64,000 nt of DNA, from NCBI GenBank assembly GCA_000149265.1, contig CH002619.1, positions 248,007 through 312,006 of the forward strand, read 5' to 3'. The DNA is from Ciona savignyi. Taxonomy: Eukaryota; Chordata; Ascidiacea; Phlebobranchia; Cionidae. The notes under the pieces were generated by a model. That model had not been told where the DNA came from and did no database searches. It was given only the letters and a program-made list of their open reading frames with translations. Positions 24,575-38,400 of this stretch are shown here, in pieces; position 1 is the first letter of the stretch, and each line of letters starts with the position of its first letter. The translations under genes and the position numbers were made by a program.

Positions 24575-26337
24575 ATGCTACCCGCTGATCAGCATGAAAG
24601 AAAATTTTTCATATAGTTGACCATTATCCTCATGATATATGTTGTAATGCCGTATAACCACACCAAAATTATAATGAAATTTTCATATTTATTGTCTATT
24701 TAGAAAGTGCAATTAGAGTTGCCGCATTTCGAAAAGTTCGTGCTGGAATTAATCATTTTAAGTCTTACTCATTTGAGAAATGATGTACGAATTTTGGTCA
24801 CAATATTTATGCGTTATACTACCCAAGCCACAACATATGTATTAGCTGTTATCTTCATTTGGCAAATGTATTTCTTGCCAGAAAAATTACCGCATTTTAA
24901 TCATACTAACATTATTTTTGGTGACAATACATAATTATCAATTATAAATCTGTATGCGTGTTACATTTATTCCAGCAAATGAACGACATTGCTGTATAAA
25001 TGTTTAAGGTAAGTCAAAGGTAAATTCCCTATGTCTATATTTAATAACTTGAAGTACGCGTAAACGCCTACTAGTTTTTTATTTGAAGTAATAAATACGC
25101 GTCGCTCACCAAAACGTTTAGAGTTTGATAGCAAAATATAAATAAATAGGTGCCAAATAAATTATATATGAAAACTATCAAATGGAATGAATATAACTTA
25201 CATATGGGCATATCTGGGAAAACGAAAGGCTATACATACAGTGGTAAAATTCGCTATAGTGTGAAACGAATAACATTGCGAGTATGAATCATAAACTTTT
25301 GTGGCGTTGACACTCAATATAAACAATAATGGGGTCGCTATATCTTACATATAAAGCATATAATGCTTACAAATTGGACAGTTGAACTGAGGTGCAGTAG
25401 AAATGCGGCTATGTAAACAAAACAGGTGTTACCCACGAAGTATAAAAATCCACTGTTGACAATAACCAGTTCGAAAAACTGACAGTTGTATTATAAACAA
25501 AAAATAAACATGAAGTCGCAGTATTTATCTATACAAAGTGATTGTTCAAATAAAATTTGACGGATTGGCGTTGGATATGTTACCACGTATCTATCGTTAA
25601 AAATACACTTCACACGGTTTTAATACGTTGTCTTGATCATAATCATGTTGCAGTGACACACAGTGACATACTTTACAAATATTAAAGAGAGGTCTTTGCT
25701 TATTTTTCTGTATCTGTTTGTCTACTGTCGTTGATTTTGACTAATCCGCTAATCCAATCGGTAAAAAGCAAACTAGGTCGAGTGCCTGCTCAAGTTACAA
25801 GCAAGCGTCATGTCGAAACTTTTCGACTTGTGGTTCGAATGGGCTCCATTCATAAGCATTACAGTTTGGCGACTGACCAAAACAATAACTTTTAACCTAA
25901 CATTTTGTATAAAATGATTAAGAATAAAGTCTACGGTAATTGAGTATTATGAAAAAAATGGGTAAAATGCTATTGATCTAACCGATTCTCAATTTGTGTG
26001 TTCCAAAGGCGCACTGGGCAGACTTTAATGTGAATTTCGCTAATAATAAATATAAATAAGGCCCAAAGCAAAAACTTCAAGGGCGGAAACGAGGTATTCC
26101 GACGATAGTCTTGTGTCCACGATTGCCATTTGATCGTAACTGCAGGGATAAATATAAATATCCCATTCTGCGAAGCAATGCCATTACAAAATGCTTAGAG
26201 TTAGAACTGCGAATATAGCACATGAATCGTGCAGCATTTTAAAGAGCAAACTGCAGATAGTTTATGTCGTGCAGCAATGATGGAAAGGACGAATCATTCA
26301 GATATTTCATGTCACTTTTCACATTTCACCCAAGAAG
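24575..26337. other. Spacer between genes 3 and 4
   Basis: No exon or RNA gene supported. A decayed SINE family I tail piece may lie near 26078-26172 (AACGAGGTATTCCGACGATAG, then CAGGGATAAATATAAATATC). Confidence 0.45.
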
Positions 26338-26343
26338 TATATA
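26338..26343 (+). promoter_or_regulatory. Possible TATA box of gene 4
   Basis: TATATA lies 120 bp before the chosen ATG (26463). Transcription from here would begin after the in-frame ATG at 26358, which supports 26463 as the start. Confidence 0.4.
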
Positions 26344-26462
26344 CGCGATGACGTGTCATGCTTCTTCCGAAAATCAACGTGTTGCCGATTTGGGGTCAAA
26401 AGTATTTAGCGCGACTTCTCAACAATGAGAAAGTAGCTACTGGAGTGACTGGCGGTTTGGAG

Positions 26463-29400
26463 ATGAACGTTTTTTGGATATTGGTTTTAGGCTTGGATAT
26501 AGCCCAAGGTAAGAAAGCAACTAGCAAAATTCGACCCGCTCCAACACTGGAATTATGCATTATAGGTATACGATGCTGGACATGTATAAATGCAAAGAAT
26601 GACGGTCATTGTCGTAGCATCGGAAAGATAGAGAGATGCAGCGTTAATCAGGTACACATAGTTTATTTTTACAATGAAAATTTGAATGAAAAACGAATGT
26701 CTGCCGAATATTCATGCGACCAAATGGTTAACGCCATACAGAAATCTTACAAAAACCATATATTCTTCGTGCGTTCGAAAAATACCTGGTAACAATAATA
26801 ATAAACTATATAGTGCCAACAAAGTGTTGAAAACTACTATTTAAAAAAACATTTTGACTTTACGCCATATGTTTCTGCATTTATCAAGCGGCTTTCCAAA
26901 GTACCAATCTAAACTTGATATCCATGTTTGCTGAAAGTATTTACGTCGGTATACAAAAATTAACAATAAAAATAGAAAAAATGCTAACTAAAAGTAAAAA
27001 AAATCTAACTAAAAATTAAGAATCTCTATAATGTTAAGTTGAACATTTTATTCGTTTTCATATTGGACATAAAAAGACGAGTTACGTTTTTGGTATAGAT
27101 ATGAAAATTGATTTTTATTGGAATACAATTTTTTCGTTCCTCTTTGCGTGTGGTTAAGTTTATGGTGATTTCCGTCACAACGAAGAAATATGCGTATTGG
27201 ATGCTTGCATATTTGTTAGCATTGAAATTCTTTGTCCATTTGTCGGTTTTTAGTGTCCAGCTGTTTTATACACACGGAAACAGTATATTATAACGGATGG
27301 TTAAAAAATTTTAGCGGACTTTTTAATAGAGTAAACTGGAATATTTTAATTTAAGTATTTTTCAGTTTTCGTTTATATTTTAGAAAACACGACTAATTTT
27401 TTTAATTTACTAGCGTATTTTAATTTTTGTTAATATAGAACAATAAGCAGGCTAATTTAAGTGCAGATGAGTGTTGGGTGGTTAATATTCGCAAAACTGT
27501 CGCCGTGCTTATATTCTTGCGTCTGTCGGGATTTTCCATTGCGCAATTTTCTTAATTTTCCACTGCATATTTAAGGAATATTAGATAACATCTCCACAAG
27601 ATTTATTTTGATTGGACATTCCTTAATCTTGATATGGAGCATAAATGTAAATAATAAGTTTTAGTTGACCTAAACTTCCAAGGGTTATCCGAAAAATGGT
27701 TATAGATAGGCATGGGACGCACGCATTTTTTGTTTGTATTCTGATTTAATTATTTTGAATTTAAGTTTTCTTTTCTTTCATACGCGTAATGATAATGTAT
27801 TAATAATTGCTTATGCATATTCTCTTTTGGAGGATTACCTGGGGTAAATTGCGATATTTAAATTTAATTTTTTTTTTTAAATTCACATCTCTAATTTTCT
27901 AAAAAATGTGAATTCTTTCCGATCCGAAGAAAAGGTTACAAAAGCTGAAAATGGGCGTGTTTTTACTTTTTTTGGTATTGCTTTATTTGTTTCCAGAAAC
28001 AACATGTGACGAAAATAAACAGCTCAATAAGACGTGTTAAAATGCGTGAATGTAAAATTATGTAATACAGATATTGCAGCAGGGGAAGTAAGATAGTGGG
28101 ACCTAAACCGGTTATAAAAATGTTGTGTCATGCTATTTTGACAAACTTACAATAACGTTCATGGCCCATGTAGTTGCCGCCACGATTTCTTGTAAGAGTG
28201 GTTAAAATACGGTAAATATCTTCGTGTTTCTTTTTCTTTCAAAAATATAAATAGAACACGGAATAATAGAACGAATTCGAGCGGACATGCTAACATGGGA
28301 CAGGCTAGGCCTTTCTTGGTATTATTTAATGAAAAACGCAATTTTCTTCCAGGAATGCCAAAACGAGGTGCGAACCGGGGAGACAAGACTTTTTGTATCG
28401 AAATCGTGCAAACAAAGACTAGCTTGCAAAAACAATTTCAAGCAGGTATGTGGAGAATACATTATACATAATAATTATTATTGATTTTCGAGAGTCAAGT
28501 CATATATATCTTTATAACTTTAATCAACATGCTTTACATTACTGCTCACTGTTCACGGTTTGTTTATAAACACAGAATTCGGTCGCGGGAGGGCGCCAAT
28601 GCGACATCGGTCGGGTGGGTTCGGTGTGCAGATGTTGCTGTGATAAAAGCATGTGTAACCAGGAAGCCTACTTCTGCAATACAAATGGTGGTAAGATATC
28701 ACTGCGTAATATAAACTTTAAAGTCGTTTACTATACCCTAGTCTAAATAATAAAGGCCTATACTTGTTAAAGACTTAGATGTAACCGTGAGGGTTATATT
28801 GTAGTATTATGTTTATACACATACCAATCACCTTACAACAAAAACGTGTGTTTGCCAAGTGGCTTAATTTTACACTTCTGATCAGCACTAAGGACATAGC
28901 CCACCCACTGTTACTGAAACTATGTTACAGTTTTTGTTTAACCATCAAGCAAATGGGTTCAAGTATATTCCGTTAGGTGATTTTCCAAAATAGGCTACCG
29001 GCGAGCCACCGGTTTATAACACACAACCTTTCGGCTAGTGCTTTAACGTGCTACTATACGAGCTATGCGTTCGCACAAGCATATGTATTTATTTTCTACT
29101 TCCAGGTAAAACTACCGACCAAGTGACAAATCATGAGCAAGCAACAACCGAACCAACAACTGATTTTATTAATCCTACAACCGCACCAACAACTGATTCT
29201 AATAATCCTACAACCGCACCAACAACTGATTCTAATAATCCTACAACCGCACCAACAACTGATTCTAATAATGCTACAACCGAACCAACAACTGATTCAA
29301 TTAATTCTACAACTTCACCAACAACTGAATCTGTTAATCCTAAAACCGAACCAACAACTGATTCAATTAATCCTACAACTTTACCAACAACTGAATCTGT

Positions 29401-32400
29401 TAATCCTACAACTTCACCAACAACTGAATCTATTACTCTTACAACCGAACCAACAACTGATTCAATTAATCCTACAACTGCCCCAACAACTGATTCTATT
29501 AATCCTACAACCGAACCAACAACTGATTCTATTAATCTTACAACCGAACCAACAAATGAGTCTATTATTCCTACAACCGAACCAACAACTGACTCTATTA
29601 ATCCTACAACTTCACCAACAACTGAATCTGTTAATCCTACAACCGCACAAACAAGTGATTCTATTAATCCTACAACCGAACCAACAACTGATTCTATTAA
29701 TCCTACAACCGAACCAACAACTGATTTTATTAATCCCACAACCGAATCAACAACTGCCTTAACAGATTCTACAACCGAAAAAACAACTGATTCTATTAAT
29801 CTTACAACCGAACCAAAAACTGATTCCATTAATCCTACAACTTCACCAACAACTGAATATGTTAATCCTACAACCGAACCAACAACTGAATTTATTATTC
29901 CCACAACCGAACCAACAACTGATTCTATTAATCTTACAACTGAACCAACAACTGATTCTATTAAACCTACAACCGAACCAACAACTACTTCAATTAATCC
30001 TACAACCGAACCACCAACTGCTTCTATTAATCCTACAACCACACAAACAACTGATTCAATTAATCCTACAACCGAACCAACAACTGATTTTATTAATCCT
30101 ACAACCGAACCAACAGCTGATTCTATTAATGCTACAACCACACCAACAACTTATTCTATTAATCTTACAACCGAACCAACAACTGATTCTATTGATGCTA
30201 CAACCACTAAAACAACTGATTCAATTAATCCTACAACCGAACCAACAAGTGATTCTATTAATGCTACAACCACACCAACAACTTATTCTATTAATCTTAC
30301 AACCGAACCAACAACTGATTCTATTGATCCTACAACCACACAAACAACTGATTCTATTGATCCTACAACCACACAAACAACTGATTCAATTAATCCTACA
30401 ACCGAACCAACAACTGATTCAATTAATCCTACAACCGAACCAACAAGTGATTCAATTAATCCTACAACCGAACCAACAAGTGATTTTATTAATCCTACAA
30501 ACGCACCAACAACTGATTCTATTAATCCTACAACTGCACCAACAACTGATTCTATTAATCCTACAACTGAATCAACAACTGATTCTATTAATCCTACAAC
30601 TGCACCAACAACTGATTCTATTAATCCTACAACTGCACCACCTATTCTATCAATTAATCCCACAACCACACAAACAATTTCATTAACAGATTCTACAACC
30701 GCACAAACAACTGATTCTATTAATCCCACAACCGAACCAACAACTGATTTTATTACTTCTACAACCGCACCAACTATTCTATTATTTAATCCTACAACCA
30801 AACAAACAACTGCCCTAACAGATTCTACAACCGAACCAATAATTATTTCTATTAATCCCACAAACAAACAAACTACCGCACCAACAACTAAAAATGCAAC
30901 TTTACAATCTAGCAATACAACACTTCCCAATAATATTGGTAGTAGATTAAGAAATCTAATTCCCGCCAATCAACAATTTTTCATCGAACGCGTTCCTCTT
31001 GAACTTCAATTAAACCCGAAAACAACAGCAAGTACTGAAAACACATCAGTATATACAAGTACTGCTGGGTTTATAAACAACACAGCTGTCGGCTCGACCA
31101 AAGACGAACATCTGAAAATTGAACGGCGGATTGAACTCGCACAAACCACCGAAAGAATTATTACAACTACAACAAGTAAATAATTTGAAAACAACTAGAC
31201 TGTAGATTGTGTAGAATCATTACTTTCTGGCAAACGTATATCACGCTTACTTTAAAGAAACAGTCTTAGGCTATAGCCCCATTATATCGTTTAAACAGAA
31301 CATTAAAGCTTTCAATGTACTATTAATTTGCTAAAAATGATCATTTTCCTTGTAACAGCTATCTAAAGAGTATTGCCTATATAACGCGTATACTTTTTCT
31401 AAAGTGTTAAAAATATAGGTGCTCCAACATGCGATGTGCTTTTAATTCCATTATTTGGAAGAATGCATTGTGACATCACAAATAAAGTTGGGAGCGTGTG
31501 TTTATTTTCTTGTGAGTTTGGATTTCACCTTGTAGGAAACGCAAGCATAAAATGCAGTAAGTATTGTTTTTTAGTTATATATAACTCTTTTTACTTGTAT
31601 AAATAACAATATTTAAATCTATTAGTTTATACTCCATACATGTACACAATTATATTTCGGCAATTAACCGCTGATTAATCATTTACTTGTTAGTCATATT
31701 GCACAGCAGAGGTAATTATCCATTCCTTAATTACAAATCACGTTTTTGGCACTGTGTTTCTGGCTTTAGGTTCATGGCGGGTTACACGAGGCGCCAAGTC
31801 GTGATCATAAAACAATTTATAAGCAAAACCTACCAATTCATTACTAATTTCTTTAATGCTTCATCTGTTTGTGTGAACTTTTTAAAGAGTCACGTATAAA
31901 AAAGTCAGTTTATTAATGATAATGGTAAATGCATTTCGCCGAATTTTAAAAAGTGTATAGAGTAGACCGTCTCTTTATTGGTGACAAGTTAGACGTAAAT
32001 CTAAAGGAAATATTTACAATGAGACGGTGTTGAATATGACAATAAACTAGAATAAAACAACCTAAAATAAAAATACCAGGCAATACGAATATTGGAAAAT
32101 GGCGGTACCGGAAAATAGCGGTATATTCCGGAAAATGACGGTACTAGAATATGACGGTATAGCGAAATAAAATATTGCTCAGTTATACTATTTTAACATA
32201 TTTACATAATGATAAAAATGCTGTTTGTATTTTTTTATAATTAGCTATCACATTCTATTCGGTAACGTTTTTTTTACTTGTAACGTCATTTAATAGGTAT
32301 TTAAAAACATATAGTGCTGTCCCAAGTTGTGCAAACCAGCATAATAGCTGCAGTATGCCATGTATACTGTATGGACTACGCTTTAATACATTTGTTCGCG

Positions 32401-35400
32401 AAATAATAAGTTTAACATTAGTAGATCTTTCTATATTAAACTTTTGTTATTTATAAGCATTACATTGACAAATATGTTTTCATATTTTATTGTATACAGA
32501 CTCGAATTTACTCTGGAATGCATCTGTGCCGATGTGTTACCGAACCACGTGCAAACCCATTCACGCAGACCCGGTGAACGGTGGTGTGTTTTGCTTCAAT
32601 GAAAATAACGTTGGCAGTCAATGCGTGTAAGTATGTTCGGTAAATATGTAAAGTTTGATTTGCGCTGGGATAAGACATGTTACATCTTGTACGCAAACAG
32701 CACCTGCCCCTTAATGCATATGACACGTCCCCTGTGAAGCGCATATACCAGGGGTCGACAAACTTTTACACTCAAAGAGCCGTTTTAACCGATATTCCAC
32801 AAAATAAAAATCACTTAGCTACAATAAAATGAAATAATTGAAAAGGATCACAGAAGTGTTCTGTTTGTTTCGCTAATCTATGGGTATTAACTATTAAACT
32901 TCTTAAGCGCTCGCTGCAGTAGCAAGAAAATTAATAAGAGTCGTATGAGAAGGCTGAAAAGGCCGTAGTTTACCGACCCCTAAGATATACCATATCAAAC
33001 GTCGCATGACCGGAATTCAAACAACAAAATGCTTAATTATAGAAATATCATAAGGCTCTTTTAACTTTTCTAGTATAATATTTACTTTTAACGTCATATT
33101 TACACAAACTAGGATAAATTAAGTTTTAAACTGCCACCTGACTATTTTAATACTATTGCCATAGATTTTCATGCGAAGATGGTTATCGAGTGTTAGGATC
33201 AGCAACCTCAACCTGCAATACTAACTTACACGGCGGTACCGATGGAGTTTGGACTAGTCCGACCCCGAGATGCATCCGTAAGTGTTCGAGGCTTCTTTCT
33301 AAATGAATAAACGCTTCCTTTAGGAACGACACCCTGTATCAAATATAATCTGAACTTTCTACAAATAGATCTGCAAATGGTTTTCTTTATTTTTACGATG
33401 CAATCCTTTTGCTATAATAGTGTTCAATTCTTTAGTTGTGCTATTTAATGTTTTATATAATTGTTTGAGTGAACGTCGTAGCGGTAAAAATTTCAGCGTC
33501 ATTAAGAGTTATCTAATCTAAATTAGCCGCTTGTTACAGTCGGTATTTTGCAGTCATTGTATAAATAGAGTAACCCTTTTTTTAGCAAAACGTTGCTATC
33601 CTGTCGTTCGCACTGTACGCTATGGTCGGGTGTCGTGCACGAACTGGAACAAGTTTGGAAGTGTTTGTAGCGTTACATGCAACCGGGGCTACTTCGTTGA
33701 GGGAAGAAGACAAGTCACTTGCAGTAAGATCAATTTTGAAACTCGGGTAAAACTACATGGATAGATAGAAGTACAATCGCACACATAAAGAGTGTAATGG
33801 TTGAGAGTACAAAACTGGAGGGGATACTGTTTTTTCCCCGACTTACCCAATATAGTGTGTGGCTATCCAGATAGTTTTAAAGAACCGCAACAGTTCAGGT
33901 TATTTTATTTAACCTTATTTCCTTATTTACTGATAAGACTGCTTTACAAAATATTTTCTAAAACGGGCATTTACCGTGTAAAAATGGGTCTTCATCGCAA
34001 TCGGTCAGCATGTTAGTTAGCTTTAGTAAAGTCACATTGGCATCAAATTTCCTTTTTTAAAGAGGAGAAGGTCAATAAATAGATGTTCGGGGATTACATA
34101 TGCATTTAGAACACACGTTTTTGTAAATATTGTATGTAATAACAACAATTACTCAGTGCCCAACAACGAATGGAGTTCCAACCCACCGACATGTCTTAGA
34201 GGACAATGTAACTCCAGGCTCAATATCCCGAGAAATGGCAGAATGGTGTGTTCCAATAACCAAGCAGCTGGTAGCCGCTGCACGTAAGTCCAGCAGCAAT
34301 ACCAAGTTAACATTTTTAATTAGAATGTACCACACATGTGTTAACTTTGAATTCATATGTTTTAGGTTTTGGTGCGAGACGAGATTTAGACGCATTGGCT
34401 CCCGTACATCAACCTGTGTGAACGTAGGAGCCGGTAGAGGTGTGTGGACTCATCGACCCCCGGTTTGCCGAAGTGAGAACATTTTTTAACGGTTAAAGTA
34501 AACTTAACTTTTAATTTCAAAGCGACAGCCGTATGGTTAGCGCGATCGATCCATATACGGAATTTGATATAAAAAACTGTCTTTTAGTAAAAATATCATC
34601 GTGGGGTCGAAATTATCCTATTAAATAAGAATAATTTTTAATTGGCCGATAGCGCCTATAATTTTAAACGACCAGTTAATATATAAACCGCCTGAACTTT
34701 AAACCTTGTTTTTAAGTCATAACCAATAACAATAAAATATTAAACCTTTATATGTGCCGTATCGTCCATAACGTCTTCCATTGTTACCGAAAATGCAATA
34801 TATAAGATAGTTTTTAATTTCTTTTTATGCCAGCAATATAACAGAGCCATATTTTGAATCGAGGTTATTCCAAGTTTAAACCGAAATATGTTAAATCGAG
34901 TTTAATCCAAGTTTAAATCGAAATATGTTAAATCGAGTTTAATCCAAGTTTAAATCGAAATATGTTAAATCGAGTTTAATCCAAGTTTAAACCGAAATAT
35001 GTTAAATCGAGTTTAATCCAAGTTTAAACCGAAATATGTTAAATCGAGTTTAATCCAAGTTTAAACCTTAATATGTTAAATCGAGTTTAATCCAAGTTTA
35101 AACCTTAATATGTTAAATCGAGTTTAATCCAAGTTTAAACCGAAATATGTTAAATCGAGTGTAATCCAAGTTTAAACCGAAATCTGTTAAATCGAGTTTA
35201 ATCCAAGTTTAAACCGAAATATGTTAAATCGAGTTTAATCCAAGTTTAAACCGAAATATGTTAAATCGAGTTTAATCCAAGTTTAAATCGAAATATGTTA
35301 AATCGAGTTTAATCCAAGTTTAAACCGAAATATGTTAAATCGAGTTTAATCCAAGTTTAAACCTTAATATGTTAAATCGAGTTTAATCCAAGTTTAAACC

Positions 35401-38400
35401 GAAATATGTTAAATCGAGTTTAATCCAAGTTTAAATCGAAATATGTTAAATCGAGTTTAATCCAAGTTTAAATCGAAATATGTTAAATCGAGTTTAATCC
35501 AAGTTTAAACCGAAATATGTTAAATCGAGTTTAATCCAAGTTTAAACCGAAATATGTTAAATCGAGTTTAATTACAAGTTTAAACCGAAATATGTTAAAT
35601 CGAGTTTAATCCAAGTTTAAACCGAAATATGTTAAATCGAGTTTAATCCAAGTTTAAACCGAAATATGTTAAACCGAGTTTAATCCAAGTTTAAACCGAA
35701 ATATGTTAAATCGAGTTTAATCCAAGTTTAAACCGAAATATGTTAAATCGAGTTTAATCCAAGTTTCAACCGAAATATGTTAAATCGAGTTTAATTCAAG
35801 GTGAAACCGAAATATGTTAAATCGAGTTTAATCCAAGTTTAAACCGAAATATGTTAAATCGAGTTTAATCCAAGTTTAAATCGAAATATGTTAAATCGAG
35901 TTTAATCCAAGTTTAAACCGAAATATGTTAAATCAAGTTTAATCCAAGTTTAAACCGAAATATGTTAAATCGAGTTTAATCCAAGTTTAAACCGAAATAT
36001 GTTAAATCGAGTTTAACCCTTTAACTGCCGCTGTCGACTCAAGTCGACAGCGCCTAAAATTGCATAAGTGGAAAAGTATACTGCCGATTTTGATCAGTGA
36101 GATGTCGCTGGAGAGCTGAATAATTTCTGCGTTTAACAATATAAGATGATATATAGGTTTGCATTTGAAATTTTTTAGTTATTTAAGTTTTAAAAAACGT
36201 ATAAATATATGTGTGGTTTTGTTTGTTTTAATTAGTTTTAAATACTGTTTTAGTCCCCGATTAGTTTTCAACTATTGTCGTCATGGTTCGCTTGTTTAGT
36301 TTGAAAACAATTCATTTGTTTTTCGCTTGTACATTTTGGATTAGGCCATTTTTTGAGCTTTTGGAGGGTAAAAACAGATATTCTGTTGAAGAAGCTGCCC
36401 TTTTGTTGGCTGATAGTGATTCTGGAAGCAGTTGTGCTTTATTTTCAAGTAGTTCTAGCAATGAAGAACCTTTTTGAAGATGTTTTGCATCAGTTTTGTT
36501 TTCCTGTGGCCATGTGTTTGTGTTTCATTGGGCGAGAGTAAAAAACAAAAAAAAATTGATTTGCGTATTACGACGTCATCAGTCAAGTTGTGAGGTCATC
36601 ACAAAAAGAGTAGTACAAAAATGGTCCAAAGATAATCATAAATAACTTTGCTACTTACTGTTTTGTTTGTAAATGAGAAAAAAAGATAGTTTTTGTTGAT
36701 CTAAATAGGAACACATGACGTCATTGCACAATTTATGACGTCATCAAAATTTTACTTATGTAAAACAAAAGAAAATTTATTACTGAACAACTTTTCTGTT
36801 GATCATATCATGCTTACATCAATAGTTTTTTGTACAGAAGCTTCTAACCTAAGGCAACTTAGCCGAAAAATGACCAAAAAACAGCCGGCAGTTAAAGGGT
36901 TAATCCAAGTTTAAATCGAACTATGTTAAATCGAGTTTAATCCAAGTTTAAACCGAAATATGTTAAATCGAGTTTAATCCAAGTTTAAACCGAAATATGT
37001 TAAATCGAGTTTAACCCAAGTTTAAACCGAAATACAGGATCATCGTGTGTTCCACTCACTGCACCAGCGTTTGGTACAGTCAACTGCCGAAACATTGGCC
37101 ACGTCCAAGTTTGCGACTTCACTTGTGACCCTGATTACGTACTGAGAGGAAGGCAAAGATTGACCTGCGGTTTGTATTATGTTGGTGCTTTTCATCCGAA
37201 TAATAATACTCAATAACATTGGCCGATTTATTACACGAAAAGTGGAGTGTAATTCCGAAGCAAATAATGTCCGAGTAAATTTTGGCTGGGTTTTATAGCT
37301 TCCAATTATATTGTATTTAATCAGTGATGGGATTTAAGAGGTTCGCATGGGTTTGGTCGAACCCGTTCTTGGAACGTCGGGATAATCACCGATCCGATTC
37401 TTGCTTTTTTTACAGACATTAGACTTTTTAGGGAACCTGTTGTTAGTAATACGATACAAAAATGAACATGTTCTTAAAATTTTGAATCCCATCAATGTAT
37501 ATAATTCGTTAGGTTTTTATGTGTAACAGAGTTTTTATGTGCTTGCCGTTACATTACAAGAACGACATGAATCGAATCCTGTTTTAGTTCGTATTTAGTA
37601 TGGTAGCATTTACAAATTAACCTAAATTGAACTGCTCGATTAAAATTCATCATTTGACATAGGTTCGAATTTCTTTTGGAATAATGCACCACCAAGATGC
37701 ATACGAATCACATGCTCCCCAAGATATACGGATTTGTATCAGGGCGGTATATTTTGCTACAATGCGAACAACCTTGGAAGTGAATGCATGTAAGTTTGAT
37801 CAAAAATGTCATTTGTATTACTATTTATTTCAGGCTGTCTCAATTGGGTTTAGTCCAAGTGTTTAAAGCCAACTCTTTAAACCTGTACTAAACAACCGGG
37901 TGTATTAGCTATAAAATAATTGATTCTTTTTATATGTAAAGGCCACACCACAAATATTTGGACTATACAAATAATATATCTCAACAATGTATAGCCTATA
38001 GTACTACGTTTTAATCATTTTGCATTAGTGGTAAAGTCTACTGTTTTGTTAATCGTTCTAACATTTCGTAATTCTGTTTAGCTACTATTACGATTAGGAT
38101 AGGATAGGATAGGATAGGATAGGATAGGATAGGATAGGATAGGATAGGATATTCATGTTTATCCCCGTGAATGGGAAAACCCCAGGGGTTATCACACGGG
38201 CAATCGTCAGATCACCTCGCGCCCATCGTCGGGTTACCGGAGCTATTGCAGTGTGTTGTATATGATAGACACGTTCCTTCAATTTGGTAGAACCCATTAA
38301 TCCGCTGGGTTCAGGCAATGTCCGTAAAGTGCCTTGCCCAAGGACACAACCTACTAGCTAGCGACCAGTTTCGCACCTGCAACCTTTCGATTGAAAGGCG

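Noticed and set aside
26358-26462. Upstream in-frame ATG of gene 4
   Set aside because: The extra 35 residues are not signal-like and would bury the hydrophobic signal at 26463; the likely TATA at 26338 also starts transcription after it.
29131-30141. Long minus-strand open frame (336 codons) of VVGLIESVVGSVV-type repeats, and long + frames rich in LILQPNQQ
   Set aside because: They are shadows of the 33-bp coding minisatellite: a unit divisible by three keeps all stop-free frames open. The frame kept has correct splice sites, phase and domain context.
32508-32744. Minus-strand frames opposite CCP exons here and in the array
   Set aside because: They mirror the + strand exons and contain no recognisable domain of their own.
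38096-38150. (AGGAT)11 as a CRISPR-like or regulatory array
   Set aside because: It is the pentanucleotide tail of the adjacent SINE; there are no spacers.
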